DNA from: Luteimonas sp. YGD11-2
GTDB taxonomy: Bacteria > Pseudomonadota > Gammaproteobacteria > Xanthomonadales > Xanthomonadaceae
DNA: 64,000 nt
Assembly (NCBI RefSeq): GCF_004118975.1
Contig: NZ_CP035376.1
Span: 310,001 to 374,000, forward strand
Direction of reading: 5' to 3'
The position numbers and the translations under genes are program-made. The notes beneath the pieces are model-generated. The model saw only the letters and a program-made list of their open reading frames with translations. It was not told the DNA's origin and searched no databases. This document shows positions 26,805 through 35,796 of this stretch, piece after piece. How positions within the stretch are numbered: position 1 is the first letter of the stretch; each line of letters opens with the position of its first letter.

Positions 26805-29021
26805 TCAGTACAGGTCCACCGGGTCGACGTCGAGCGACCAGCGCACCCGGCGTGCCGCCGGCAATGCGTGCAGTTCCGGCATCGCGCGGTCGAGCAGCGC
26901 GTGCAGCGGGCGGCGGCCGGGGCATGACAGCACCAGCTGCGCGCGGTGGAAGCCCGCGCGTCGCGGCATCGGTGCCGGCAGCGGGCCCTGCAGTTCGACC
27001 GTGCGCTGGGTGTCGATGGCCGCCATCAGGCTGGCGGCCTCGCGCAGGAATTCGCGCGGCAACTCGACGTGGGCGGCCTCGGCACGCAGCAGCGCCAGAT
27101 GCGCGAATGGCGGGAAGCCGGCGACCTCGCGCTGCAGCAGCTCCGCCTCGGCGAAGGCCGCGTAGCCGCCCTGCAGCAGGGTGGCCAGCAGCGGATGGCC
27201 GGGGTGGTGGGTCTGCAGCAGCACCTCGCCACTGCGCGCGCCGCGGCCGGCGCGCCCTGCGACCTGGATCAGCAGCTGTGCGAGCTTTTCCGGTGCGCGG
27301 AAATCGGCGGAGAACAGCCCTTCGTCGATGCCGACCACCGCCACCAGCGCCAGCCCGGCCAGGTCGTGGCCCTTGGCCAGCATCTGCGTGCCGATCAGGA
27401 TGCCGGCACGCTCGCCGAACGTCGCAAGCGCGCGTTCGATGCCGTCGCGCCGCCGCGTGCTGCCGCGGTCGATGCGCACCACCGGCACCCCCGGAAACGC
27501 CTGCACCAGGTGTTCCTCGAGCCGCTCCGTGCCCACGCCCTGCGGCTGCAGCCCGAGGCTGGCGCAGGCCGGGCAGGCCATCGGCGATGGTTGGCGATGA
27601 CCGCAGTGGTGGCACTGCAGGCGGCGGCCCCCGGCGTGCACGGTCATCGGCCGGCCCTGTTCCGGGATGCTGCAGCGCGTGCACTGCGCACTCCAGCCGC
27701 AGTCGTGGCACAGCAGCACCGGCGCATAGCCGCGGCGGTTGCGGAACACCAGCACCTGGCCCCCGGCCGCCAGGGTGGCGCCGATGGCCTCCAGCACCTC
27801 GCCCGACAGCCCCGCCTGCAGCGGCCGCTTGCGCACGTCGAGCACGCGCACCGGCGGCGGGCGCGCGACGCCGGCGCGCTGCGGCAGGCGCAGCGCCGTA
27901 TAGCGGCCGCTGCGGGCGTTGTGCAGGGTCTCCAGCGATGGCGTCGCGCTGCCCAGCACCACCGGCACGCCGAGCGCCCGCGCCCGCACCAGCGCGAAGT
28001 CCCGGGCGTGGTAGCGGATGCCGTCCTGCTGCTTGTAGCTGCCGTCGTGCTCCTCGTCGACGACGATCAGGCCCGGCTCCGGCAGCGGCACGAACACCGC
28101 CGAACGGGTGCCGACGATCACCCGCGCCTCGCCGCGGGCCGCGGCCGCCCACACCTGGGCGCGCTCGGTGTCGTTGAGACCGGAATGCAGCGCGTGCACC
28201 GGCACCCCGAGGCGCTCGCGGAAGCGCGCCAGCGTCTGCGGGGTCAGCCCGATCTCGGGCACCAGCGCCAGCGCCTGCCGGCCCTGCGCGAGTGCGTGCG
28301 CGATCGCCTGCAGGTAGACCTCGGTCTTGCCGCTGCCGGTCACGCCGTCGAGCAGGAACGCATGGAAGCCGCGGGCGGCACGGATGGCGTCGATGGCCGC
28401 CTGCTGCGCCGGGTTCGGTGGAGGGCCGGCAATCGGGGTCGGGCCCGGGCAGCCGGCGGTGCCGACCCGCCCGGCATGGCCGCGGGCGGCGAGGGTGCGG
28501 GCCGCGGCGCGCCAGCCGGGCAGGCGGTCGTCCAGCGCGGCCTCGTCGACGACCACGCCGTCCAGCAGCATGGCCAGCACGCGCGGCCTGCCGTCGCGCA
28601 TGACGGCCAGCGCGGCGCTGCCGGCGGTGGTGAGCGTCCAGCCCCAGGTGCGGGTGTCGGGCAGCGGCTCGCCGCGCCGCAACGTCGCCGGCAGCGCGGT
28701 CGCCAGCACCTCGCCCAGCGGCGCATGCAGATAGCGGCTCAGCCAGCGCAGCGACGCCAGCAGTTCGCCGGCCAGCAGCGGCGCGTCGTCCAGCCACGCC
28801 AGCGCGTCGCGCAGGCCGTCGGCGCAATGTTCCGGGCGCCCGACCGCGGCCACCACGCCGACCAGCTCGCGCGGGCCGAACGGCACCCGCACCCGGCAGC
28901 CGACCGGCTGCCCCGGGAGGGCCGTGCCCGGGGGCGGGAGGTAGTCGAACAGCCGCGGCAGCGGCACCGGGAGCGCCACGCTCAGGTAGGGGGCGTCGGG
29001 GGTGCCGTCGGCTGCAGTCAT
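26805..29021 (-). CDS. priA: Primosomal replication protein N' (replication restart helicase PriA)
   Basis: A 3'-to-5' helicase that recognises stalled forks and loads the replisome. The 738-residue protein has an N-terminal DNA 3'-end-binding region (VALPVPLPRLFDYLPP), Walker A GVTGSGKTEVYL, a DEEHD box, QQDGIRYHARD, and zinc-binding cysteines in CHDCGWSAQCTRC and CHHCGHRQ...CPAC. Helicase motifs V-VI are GTQMLAKGHD and QVAGRAGRG. ATG 29021 gives the conserved N-terminus; the frame extends 40 codons further without support. Confidence 0.96.
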   Translation of the reverse strand: MTAADGTPDAPYLSVALPVPLPRLFDYLPPPGTALPGQPVGCRVRVPFGPRELVGVVAAVGRPEHCADGLRDALAWLDDAPLLAGELLASLRWLSRYLHAPLGEVLATALPATLRRGEPLPDTRTWGWTLTTAGSAALAVMRDGRPRVLAMLLDGVVVDEAALDDRLPGWRAAARTLAARGHAGRVGTAGCPGPTPIAGPPPNPAQQAAIDAIRAARGFHAFLLDGVTGSGKTEVYLQAIAHALAQGRQALALVPEIGLTPQTLARFRERLGVPVHALHSGLNDTERAQVWAAAARGEARVIVGTRSAVFVPLPEPGLIVVDEEHDGSYKQQDGIRYHARDFALVRARALGVPVVLGSATPSLETLHNARSGRYTALRLPQRAGVARPPPVRVLDVRKRPLQAGLSGEVLEAIGATLAAGGQVLVFRNRRGYAPVLLCHDCGWSAQCTRCSIPEQGRPMTVHAGGRRLQCHHCGHRQPSPMACPACASLGLQPQGVGTERLEEHLVQAFPGVPVVRIDRGSTRRRDGIERALATFGERAGILIGTQMLAKGHDLAGLALVAVVGIDEGLFSADFRAPEKLAQLLIQVAGRAGRGARSGEVLLQTHHPGHPLLATLLQGGYAAFAEAELLQREVAGFPPFAHLALLRAEAAHVELPREFLREAASLMAAIDTQRTVELQGPLPAPMPRRAGFHRAQLVLSCPGRRPLHALLDRAMPELHALPAARRVRWSLDVDPVDLY

Positions 29022-29133
29022 CGGCCGGGCAGTGTACGCGGCGGCCGCCGCGGCGGACCCGGACTTGCGGGCCAAAGCTGCGCCCACGGGCACGAGGTCG
29101 AGGTAAACCGCGGTCACACAACGGGTTTCGGCG

Positions 29134-29168
29134 TTATCCACACCGCCTGTGGATAAACCTGTGCATCA
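29134..29168. promoter_or_regulatory. Palindromic pair of consensus DnaA boxes plus a weaker third
   Basis: TTATCCACA (29134-29142) and its exact reverse complement TGTGGATAA (29148-29156) flank a 5-base CCGCC spacer. TGTGCATCA (29160-29168) is one base off a DnaA box in the second orientation. Consensus 9-mers are rare by chance in such GC-rich DNA, and the head-to-head arrangement makes chance less likely. The site is 113 bases upstream of priA. Binding by DnaA is inferred. Confidence 0.6.
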
Positions 29169-29220
29169 GCTGTCCGTGAAGGCGCGGAAGGGGCACTGCC
29201 ATCGGCCGCAGGCAAGGTTG

Positions 29221-29280
29221 GTGAAAAATTAGCCAAAAGCTGTTTTTTCAGCAAAAACAGCGACTTATCCGTGAAACATG
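29221..29280. other. AT-rich island with a perfect 9-bp hairpin
   Basis: A 60-base patch far richer in A/T than the surroundings. It contains an inverted repeat: GCTGTTTTT at 29239-29247 pairs with AAAAACAGC at 29253-29261, with a 5-base loop. It is about 65 bases from the DnaA boxes. It could be a helix-destabilising element, a terminator for a short transcript or a protein site. Confidence 0.5.
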
Positions 29281-29463
29281 GCTGAACACCGCGACTTCAG
29301 CGTTGTGCAGCCTGTGTGTACGGCGGCATCCGGGGCCTGTGGGCAACATCCGTGGCGCGGCGACGCCACCGCCGCGCGTTCGCGCTGTTGTCAAGTCGCG
29401 ACGCAACGCACCGGCTGGCTATCATGTGGCGATGCAATCGCGCCCCCCAGAGCAGCGCCGACC

Positions 29464-30441
29464 GTGAGCGACGGCCCCAACGCCTCCACCGCGCTGAGTG
29501 CGTTCCTGCGCGGCGTCGAGCGACGGGCCGCGCTGTTCGCGCAGTTGCAGGTGGGCAGCGCCGAGTCCGGCGACGCCGCGCTGACCACCGCCATGGTGGG
29601 GTTCCGCGATACCGCCGCGCGCACCCCGTTCGGCGACTGGCCGCGCCGCTTCTGGTCGCTGCTGCTGGCCGCCCCGCAGCTGCGCGAACCACCGCGCCGC
29701 GAGCACTGGGACGGCGATTTCGGCGTGCTTGGCGAGATCGGCACCGGTCCGCGCGCGGCGCTGCTGCTGCGGCTGGTGGCCAATGTGTCCGAGGGCGACG
29801 CCGCCGGGGTCCTCGGGGTGTCGCGCGAGACCTACCGGCTGGCCCTGCGCCGCGCCCTGCCGCGACTGCCGGACGGCACCCCGGACGAGACCCGTTTCCG
29901 GGTGCTGGCCGACACCGTGCAGCTGGCGCTGCGCGACACCCCGCCGGAGCGCCTGGCGGAGCTGGCCCGGCTGCGCGACGCCGCCCTGCGCGGGCGCATC
30001 TACACCCCGCGCCGGGAACCGCCGCCACGCGTCGTACGCCCGGCCGGCCCGCGCGCGCGCTGGCTGTGGCCGGCGCTGATCGCGGTGGCGCTGGCCACCC
30101 TGGCGGCATTTGCGATGACCTTCACCGACGCCGCCGGCGGCGTGGACCTCGACGCCGAGCCACACGGCATCCGCATCGACGCGCTGCCGGGCGATGGCGC
30201 GCGTGGGCCGGGGCTCGACGGCGACGTCGCGCTGCTGATCCATCCCGATTTCGAGCTGCTGGCCAGCGACGAGGGCGAGGGCGTGGCCCGCGATCCTGCC
30301 TTCATGGCCTGGCTGACGGTGGAGCTGGAACGCGGCGGCGTGGAGCCGGATATCGCCCGCCCGCAGCGCGACGAGGATGCCGGCGACACCGACGAACGCG
30401 CACTGGACGCGGGCGCAACGGAGGCGGCCGATGCGCCGTAG
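29464..30441 (+). CDS. Degenerate sigma-70-like protein fused to a membrane-anchored DUF3619-like domain
   Basis: A 325-residue protein. Residues 1-150 resemble an ECF-type sigma factor: a helical part with DWPRRFWSLLL, then a region-4-like helix-turn-helix (DAAGVLGVSRETYRLALRRAL). Around residues 195-217 is one transmembrane segment (ALIAVALATLAAFAMTF). The C-terminal part has DFELLASDEG...DPAFMAWL, reminiscent of DUF3619. In betaproteobacteria I recall separate sigma, DUF3619 and DUF3106 genes in this order; here the first two appear joined. Start GTG 29464 follows the conserved region. It overlaps the DUF3106 gene by 11 bases. Confidence 0.65.
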   Translation: MSDGPNASTALSAFLRGVERRAALFAQLQVGSAESGDAALTTAMVGFRDTAARTPFGDWPRRFWSLLLAAPQLREPPRREHWDGDFGVLGEIGTGPRAALLLRLVANVSEGDAAGVLGVSRETYRLALRRALPRLPDGTPDETRFRVLADTVQLALRDTPPERLAELARLRDAALRGRIYTPRREPPPRVVRPAGPRARWLWPALIAVALATLAAFAMTFTDAAGGVDLDAEPHGIRIDALPGDGARGPGLDGDVALLIHPDFELLASDEGEGVARDPAFMAWLTVELERGGVEPDIARPQRDEDAGDTDERALDAGATEAADAP

Positions 30442-31057
30442 CGCCGTGCTGCTGCTGGCCGCCGCCCTGCTGGCGTTGCCGGCCCGGGCGCTGCCTCCGC
30501 AACTGCTGAAGCAACTGGACGCGCTGCCGCCGGCCGAACGGGCCCGCGTGCAGCAGCAGGTCCGGCAGTGGCGGCAGATGCCCGCCGACCGCCAGCAGGC
30601 GTTGCGCCAGCGCGTGGTGGAGTGGGATGCGCTGGATCCCGCGGTCAAGCAGGCGCGGCGTGCCGCCTGGGAGACCTGGCAGGCGCTGCCGGAAGCCGAC
30701 CGCGCACGCCTGCGCGCCACCGCCGCCGTCTATGCACGGATGCCGGAAACCCAGCGCCGTGCGCTGGGGGAGCGCTATGCGGCGCTGGATGCCTTCGAGC
30801 GCGACGGGTGGCGCCTGGGGCCGGTGCTCGGTGCCGACTGGCCGCAGCTGCACGGCCTGTTCGCACTGGTGCCGGACGACCAGCGGCTGGCGTTGCTGGC
30901 GATGCTGCGCAGCCTCGACGACTCCGCACGCGCCGACCTGGCGATGATCGCGCAGCGCACCCCGCCGGAGGAACGCGACGCGCTGCGCCGCAGGCTGCTG
31001 TCGATGCCGGAGGCCGCGCGCGCCGACTGGCTGCGCGTGCAGGCCTCGCCGAACTAG
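30431..31057 (+). CDS. DUF3106 domain protein, periplasmic
   Basis: A 208-residue protein with a signal peptide (RRSAVLLLAAALLALPARA) followed by helical repeats. These have the pattern LPPAERARVQQQVRQWRQMP, a DUF3106 trait: several roughly 30-residue units each with an L/MP and RxxLRxR helix. Its start lies inside the end of the sigma-like gene (11-base overlap), so the two are translationally coupled. Probably an envelope protein of unknown function, perhaps sensing for the sigma-like partner. Confidence 0.8.
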   Translation: MRRSAVLLLAAALLALPARALPPQLLKQLDALPPAERARVQQQVRQWRQMPADRQQALRQRVVEWDALDPAVKQARRAAWETWQALPEADRARLRATAAVYARMPETQRRALGERYAALDAFERDGWRLGPVLGADWPQLHGLFALVPDDQRLALLAMLRSLDDSARADLAMIAQRTPPEERDALRRRLLSMPEAARADWLRVQASPN

Positions 31058-31067
31058 TGGCCCGCGG

Positions 31068-32264
31068 CTACATCGTGAACAGCGAGAAGCCGATCACGCC
31101 CACCGCGACGGTACCGAACAGCATCGCGTAGACGTAGCCGATCGCCAGGTACTTGAGCACGGTCAGCCACCAGGCCTGGCGGTACACGCGGCGCTGCATC
31201 CACAGCAGGTACAGCGGCATCCAGCAGACCAACGCGAAGACCAGCGCCGACAGTACGGTGCCGATGACGGGCACCCGCGCCCCGGCCCAGTCGCCCAGGG
31301 CACTGGTGCAGAACACCAGCAACAGCGCCAGCATCAGCCAGGCGTGGCTGTAGAGCGCGATCACCACGTGCTCGAGGTAGGGCCTGCGGGTGAAGAAGTA
31401 GGCGATCCGCAGCAGCACCGCGAACAGCGGCACCAGCACGAACAGCGTGGCCGGGGCGGCGCCGAACAGGAACTGCGCGATGGCGCGGGGGTCGCGGGCC
31501 AGCCGCTCCCAGTTGCGCATCGTGCGGTCGACGAAGGCATTGCCGCTGGCGACGGTCTCCGCAGTGCCGGTATCGGCACCGTCGGGATCCGCCGCCGTTG
31601 CCGCGGGACGGGCCGCCACCGCGTCGGATCCATCTGCGGGCTCCGGTGACGGCGTCGCGCGCGGGGTGGGTTCGGCGCCGAGTTCGAGGATGCGGGCATC
31701 GGCGGCGGCGTCGATCCGGCGCTGTGCCTCGGCGAATACGAAGCCCAGTGCACGCGGGGCATCGTCGCGTGCGAGGTCGCGCAGCAGGTGCGCGCGTTCG
31801 CGTTCGACCGCGGCGACCGAGTCCAGCGCGGCGAACGATTCCTCCAGACCTTCCGGCGCCGCGCGCGGCGGCGCCGCCGGACCTGCCCCCTCGGCAAGGC
31901 TGGCCGCGTCCTGCGGCAGCGGGTCGGTATCGACGCTGATGACCGGGGTCATCACCAGCTTGGCGGTGAAGAAGGTCAGTGCCGTCAGCACCACGAACAG
32001 CCGCAGCGGCGCGATGTAGCGCACCCGGTGGCCGGCGAGGTAGGCATTGGCCACGCGCCCGGGCACGAACAGGTCGCGCAGGGTGCGGAACACCCGGCCA
32101 TCGAGGTGCCAGAACGACTCGAAGATCTCCTCCACCGCATGGCCGAAGTGGCGGGTGGGGTTGTGCGCCGACTGCCCGCACAGGTGGCAGTAGCCGCCCT
32201 GCAGCCAGGTGCCGCAGTTCTCGCAGGTGGACCGGTGGTGCCCGGTCGCGGCCGCGGTGTTCAT
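31068..32264 (-). CDS. DUF3667 family membrane protein with N-terminal zinc ribbon
   Basis: A 398-residue protein. It begins with CENCGTWLQGGYCHLCGQ, a CxxC...CxxC zinc ribbon. RHFGHAVEEIFESFWHLDGRVFRTLRDLFVPGR-type sequence follows, then a first membrane helix (LFVVLTALTFFTAKLV). A long Ala/Glu/Asp-rich loop is predicted outside or cytoplasmic, and four hydrophobic helices close the protein. This matches DUF3667/YckC-like proteins of unknown function. It converges on the DUF3106 gene 11 bases away. Confidence 0.85.
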   Translation of the reverse strand: MNTAAATGHHRSTCENCGTWLQGGYCHLCGQSAHNPTRHFGHAVEEIFESFWHLDGRVFRTLRDLFVPGRVANAYLAGHRVRYIAPLRLFVVLTALTFFTAKLVMTPVISVDTDPLPQDAASLAEGAGPAAPPRAAPEGLEESFAALDSVAAVERERAHLLRDLARDDAPRALGFVFAEAQRRIDAAADARILELGAEPTPRATPSPEPADGSDAVAARPAATAADPDGADTGTAETVASGNAFVDRTMRNWERLARDPRAIAQFLFGAAPATLFVLVPLFAVLLRIAYFFTRRPYLEHVVIALYSHAWLMLALLLVFCTSALGDWAGARVPVIGTVLSALVFALVCWMPLYLLWMQRRVYRQAWWLTVLKYLAIGYVYAMLFGTVAVGVIGFSLFTM

Positions 32265-32380
32265 CGTGGTGGTCCCCGGTGCCGCGGCGCGATGTCGCGG
32301 TGGGCGGTTAAGATACCGGCCCGCCGCGACCCGGTGCCAGCGCCTTTCCGGCGCGGCCGCAGCCGTGGTCCGAGCCGTCC

Positions 32381-33784
32381 ATGCCTTCCCCTTCCCCCCG
32401 GGCGCCCTTCCGCAGCGAAGTGCGCACCACAGCCGTGCTGGCCGCGCCGCTGGTCGCAGGCCACGTGGCCACCGGCCTGATCGGCCTCGTCGACAGCGTG
32501 ATCGCCGGCCGCCACGGCACCGCCACGCTGGCCGCGGTGTCGGTGGGCACGGCGATGTTCTGGCTGCCGATCATGATCCCGATGGGCACGCTGATGGCGC
32601 TACCGCCGTCGGTGTCGCAGCTCCAGGGCGCCGGCCGCCGCGCCGAGATCGGCCCGCTGTTCCGGCAGTCGCTGTGGCTGGCGACGGCGCTGGGCCTGCT
32701 GCTGTTCGCGTTCATGACCCTGTCGGTGCACGCGCTGGCGCCGATGGGCATCGATGCCAGCCTGGTGCCGGGGGCGAGCGCGTTCCTGCATGGCATCCGC
32801 TGGGGGGTGCCGGCGCTGACCGCGTACTACTGCATGCGCTATCTCAGCGACGGCCTGCACTGGACGCTGCCGACGATGCTGTTCGGCTTCGGCGGGCTGC
32901 TGGTGCTGCTGCCGCTGGGCACGGTGATGACCTTCGGCCTGTTCGGGCTGCCGGAGATGGGGGCGGCCGGGCTCGGCTACGCCTCGTCGGCGATGCTGTG
33001 GGCGCAGGCGCTGGGCTTCGCCCTCTACCTGTCGCGCGCGAAGCGTTTTGCCGACCTCGGGCTGTTCGCGCGCTTCGACCCACCGCGCTGGCCGGAGATC
33101 CGCGCCCTGCTGAAGGTGGGCCTGCCGATCGGCGTCACCGTGGCGATGGAGGGCGGCCTGTTCGTGGTCACCGCGCTGCTGATCGGCCGCCTCGGCGAAT
33201 TGCCGGCGGCCGCGCACCAGATCGCGATCAACGTCTCCGCGCTGTGCTTCATGATCCCGTTCGGCCTGGCCGAGGCGACCACCGTGCGCGTGGGCCATGC
33301 GCTGGGCCGCGGCGGTGCGCGCGAGGGCGTGCGCCGCGCCGCGCTGGCCGGCCTGGTGCTGGTGCTGGCGACGCAGAGCCTGACCGCGCTGCTGCTGTTG
33401 ACCGGCAACACGCTGGTGGTCGGCCTGTACACCACCGATGCCGCAGTCGCCGCGCTTGCGGCATCGCTGCTGCTGTATGCGGCGCTGTTCCAGTTCCCCG
33501 ATGGCCTGCAGGTGCTCGCCGCCGGCGCGCTGCGCGGGCTCAAGGACACCCGGGTGCCGATGTTCCTGGCGGCGTTCGCCTACTGGGGCGTGGGCATGAG
33601 CCTGGGCGCCGGGCTGGGGCTCGGCCTGGGCTGGGGGCCGCGCGGCATGTGGACCGGGCTGATCGCCGGGCTGGTGGTGGCCTCGGTGCTGATGGCGGCG
33701 CGCTTCGCGTGGTCGCTGTCGCGGCTGCCGTCTGCCGACGCACTGCCCGCCGCACCCGTCGCCACCCCGACTTCCGGCGCATGA
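32381..33784 (+). CDS. norM: MATE family multidrug efflux transporter (NorM-like)
   Basis: A 467-residue inner-membrane protein with about twelve helices in two homologous halves. It has the MATE N-terminal pattern LVAGHVATGLIGLVDSVIAGRHGTATLAA, a central PIGVTVAMEGGLFVVTALLIGRLG repeat, and AAHQIAINVSALCFMIPFGLAEATTVRVGHALG. Family members extrude cationic drugs in exchange for Na+ or H+. The subfamily is inferred from the NorM-like motifs. Confidence 0.92.
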   Translation: MPSPSPRAPFRSEVRTTAVLAAPLVAGHVATGLIGLVDSVIAGRHGTATLAAVSVGTAMFWLPIMIPMGTLMALPPSVSQLQGAGRRAEIGPLFRQSLWLATALGLLLFAFMTLSVHALAPMGIDASLVPGASAFLHGIRWGVPALTAYYCMRYLSDGLHWTLPTMLFGFGGLLVLLPLGTVMTFGLFGLPEMGAAGLGYASSAMLWAQALGFALYLSRAKRFADLGLFARFDPPRWPEIRALLKVGLPIGVTVAMEGGLFVVTALLIGRLGELPAAAHQIAINVSALCFMIPFGLAEATTVRVGHALGRGGAREGVRRAALAGLVLVLATQSLTALLLLTGNTLVVGLYTTDAAVAALAASLLLYAALFQFPDGLQVLAAGALRGLKDTRVPMFLAAFAYWGVGMSLGAGLGLGLGWGPRGMWTGLIAGLVVASVLMAARFAWSLSRLPSADALPAAPVATPTSGA

Positions 33785-33853
33785 AACCGTTCACCGCGTC
33801 CCGCTAAGCTGTCCGCAGCATCCGATGCATATCCTTTTTCCGGAGTTGATCCA

Positions 33854-35746
33854 ATGAACGAAGCGCGCCGCCGCGGCCCGATCGCCCGCGTCCTGGTGGG
33901 AATCTGGGACGCCGTGAACTTCAGCCGACGGCTGGTGCTGAACCTGCTGTTCCTGCTGCTGGTGGTGCTGTTCGTCGCCATCCTCGCCAGCCGCGAAGCC
34001 GCCGCGCCGCTGCTGGAGCGCACCACACTGGTGATCGCGCCGGAAGGCCGCATCGTCGAGCAGTACTCGTCGGATCCCACCTCGCGGGTGCTGTCGCGCG
34101 CAATGGGTCAGGACAGCCCCGGCGAGGTGCAGCTGCGCGACCTGCTGCGCGCGATGGACGCCGCCGCGAAGGACGACCGCATCGAGCGCGTGTACCTGCG
34201 CGTGGACGGCCTACTGCCTTCGGGCATGGCGACGATGCGCGAAGTTGCGGCCGGCCTGCGCGCGCTGCGCGAGGCCGGCAAGCAGGTGATCGCCTACGGG
34301 CAGGGCATGCCGCAGACCAGCTACCTGCTGGCCGCGCAGGCCGACGAGGTCTATGTCGACCCGATGGGGTCGGGCGTGGTGCTCGAGGGCCTGGCCAGCT
34401 ACGGCCTGTACTTCGGCGAGGCGCTGCGCGAGAAGCTCGACGTCGACGTGCACGTGTTCAAGGTCGGCGAGTTCAAGTCTGCGGTCGAGCCCTACATCCT
34501 CGACGCCGCGTCCGAGGAGGCCAAGCAGGCCGACTTCTACTGGCTCAACGACATCTGGCAGCGCTACCTCGCCGACATCGCGCAGGCGCGCGGGCTGGAC
34601 GTCGCGCGCATCCAGGCCGACATCGACGGCATGGCCGACGGCATCACCGCGGTCGGCGGCGACATGGCGCAGTACGCGCTGCAGGGTGGCCTGGTCGACG
34701 GGCTGATGACCGAACAGCAGGTGGAGGCGCTGCTGGCCGAACGTGGCGTGGCGGATGCCGATGCCGAGCATGGCGTGCGCAGCATCGACCTCGACGGCTA
34801 CCTCGCGCATGTCGACAACGGCGCGGGCAGCGGGCTGGCGCGCCAGCCGCAGGTGGCGGTGGTGGTGGCCGAAGGCATGATCGTCGACGGCGAGCGTGGA
34901 CCGGGCGGCGTCGGTGGCGTCTCCACCGCCGCACTGCTGCGCGAGGCCCGCGAGGACGACGACGTGCGCGCGGTGGTGCTGCGGGTCAACTCGCCCGGCG
35001 GCTCGGCATACGCGTCGGAACAGATCAACCGCGAGGTCGAGCTGCTGAAGGAGGCCGGCAAGCCGGTGGTGGTGTCGATGGGCTACGTGGCCGCGTCGGG
35101 CGGCTACTGGATCAGCATGAACTCCGACCGCATCTATGCCGATCCCTCGACGATCACCGGCTCGATCGGGGTGTTCGGCATGGTGCCCAACTTCACCCGC
35201 ACCCTCGACCGCTTCGGCGTGCATTCCGATGGCGTGGGCACGACGCGCTATGCCGGCGCGTTCGATCTCACCCGCCCGATGGAAGCCGACGTCGGCCGCG
35301 TGATCCAGGCAAGCGTCGAGCACATCTACCGCAACTTCGTCGGCAAGGTCGCACAGGGCCGTGGCCGCACGCCGGAGGCCATCGACGCGGTCGCCCGCGG
35401 ACGGGTGTGGAGCGGTGCGCAGGCGCGCGACCGCGGCCTGGTCGACGAGCTCGGCGGCCTGCGCGATGCGATCGCCGATGCCGCGCGCCGCGCGGAACTG
35501 GCCGACGACGGCTTCCGCGTGCGCTACATCGAACAGCCGCTGAGCCCGTTCGCGCAGTTCCTGGCCGGCATGGGCCGCTCGGGCGCGCTGGCGACGCTGT
35601 TCGGCGACACCGCGCTGGCGCAGCGGCTGGCGGTACGCGCGATGCCGGAAATGGAGCGGCACCTCGCCGCGTTCGAAGTGGCGATGGACCGCCCGGTGGC
35701 CGGCCCGGTGCGCGCGATGACCTACTGCTTCTGCCCGACGTTCTGA
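33854..35746 (+). CDS. sppA: Signal peptide peptidase SppA, 67-kDa type
   Basis: Membrane-bound Ser/Lys protease that degrades released signal peptides. The 630-residue protein has one N-terminal anchor (LNLLFLLLVVLFVAILA) and two tandem S49 domains. The catalytic Lys208 lies in GEFKSAVEPY of the first repeat and Ser415 in AASGGYWIS of the second, the same split active site as E. coli SppA. VNSPGGSAYASEQI forms the oxyanion region. GGAG lies 9 bases before the ATG. Confidence 0.95.
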   Translation: MNEARRRGPIARVLVGIWDAVNFSRRLVLNLLFLLLVVLFVAILASREAAAPLLERTTLVIAPEGRIVEQYSSDPTSRVLSRAMGQDSPGEVQLRDLLRAMDAAAKDDRIERVYLRVDGLLPSGMATMREVAAGLRALREAGKQVIAYGQGMPQTSYLLAAQADEVYVDPMGSGVVLEGLASYGLYFGEALREKLDVDVHVFKVGEFKSAVEPYILDAASEEAKQADFYWLNDIWQRYLADIAQARGLDVARIQADIDGMADGITAVGGDMAQYALQGGLVDGLMTEQQVEALLAERGVADADAEHGVRSIDLDGYLAHVDNGAGSGLARQPQVAVVVAEGMIVDGERGPGGVGGVSTAALLREAREDDDVRAVVLRVNSPGGSAYASEQINREVELLKEAGKPVVVSMGYVAASGGYWISMNSDRIYADPSTITGSIGVFGMVPNFTRTLDRFGVHSDGVGTTRYAGAFDLTRPMEADVGRVIQASVEHIYRNFVGKVAQGRGRTPEAIDAVARGRVWSGAQARDRGLVDELGGLRDAIADAARRAELADDGFRVRYIEQPLSPFAQFLAGMGRSGALATLFGDTALAQRLAVRAMPEMERHLAAFEVAMDRPVAGPVRAMTYCFCPTF

Positions 35747-35796
35747 GCCGGGCGCTGGACGCCGCCGCCCGGTGACGCGCGGGGCATGGCGTCGAG

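Larger units (their letters stand above)
29022..29463. other. 442-base intergenic region between priA and the sigma-like gene
   Basis: This is the only long gap in the window. Besides the two divergent promoter regions it holds a DnaA-box palindrome (29134-29156, annotated separately) and an AT-rich patch with a hairpin (29221-29280, annotated separately). An ATG at 29278 opens a frame into the downstream gene, but the 62 extra codons look non-coding. Confidence 0.6.

Noticed and set aside
29022..29463. Chromosomal origin oriC
   Set aside because: Only two or three DnaA boxes and none of the usual origin neighbours (dnaA, dnaN, gyrB, rpmH, gidA) are present, so a regulatory DnaA site is more likely.
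29278..29463. N-terminal extension of the sigma-like gene from ATG 29278
   Set aside because: The 62 added residues are Cys/Arg/Gly-rich without domain logic; conserved sequence begins at GTG 29464.
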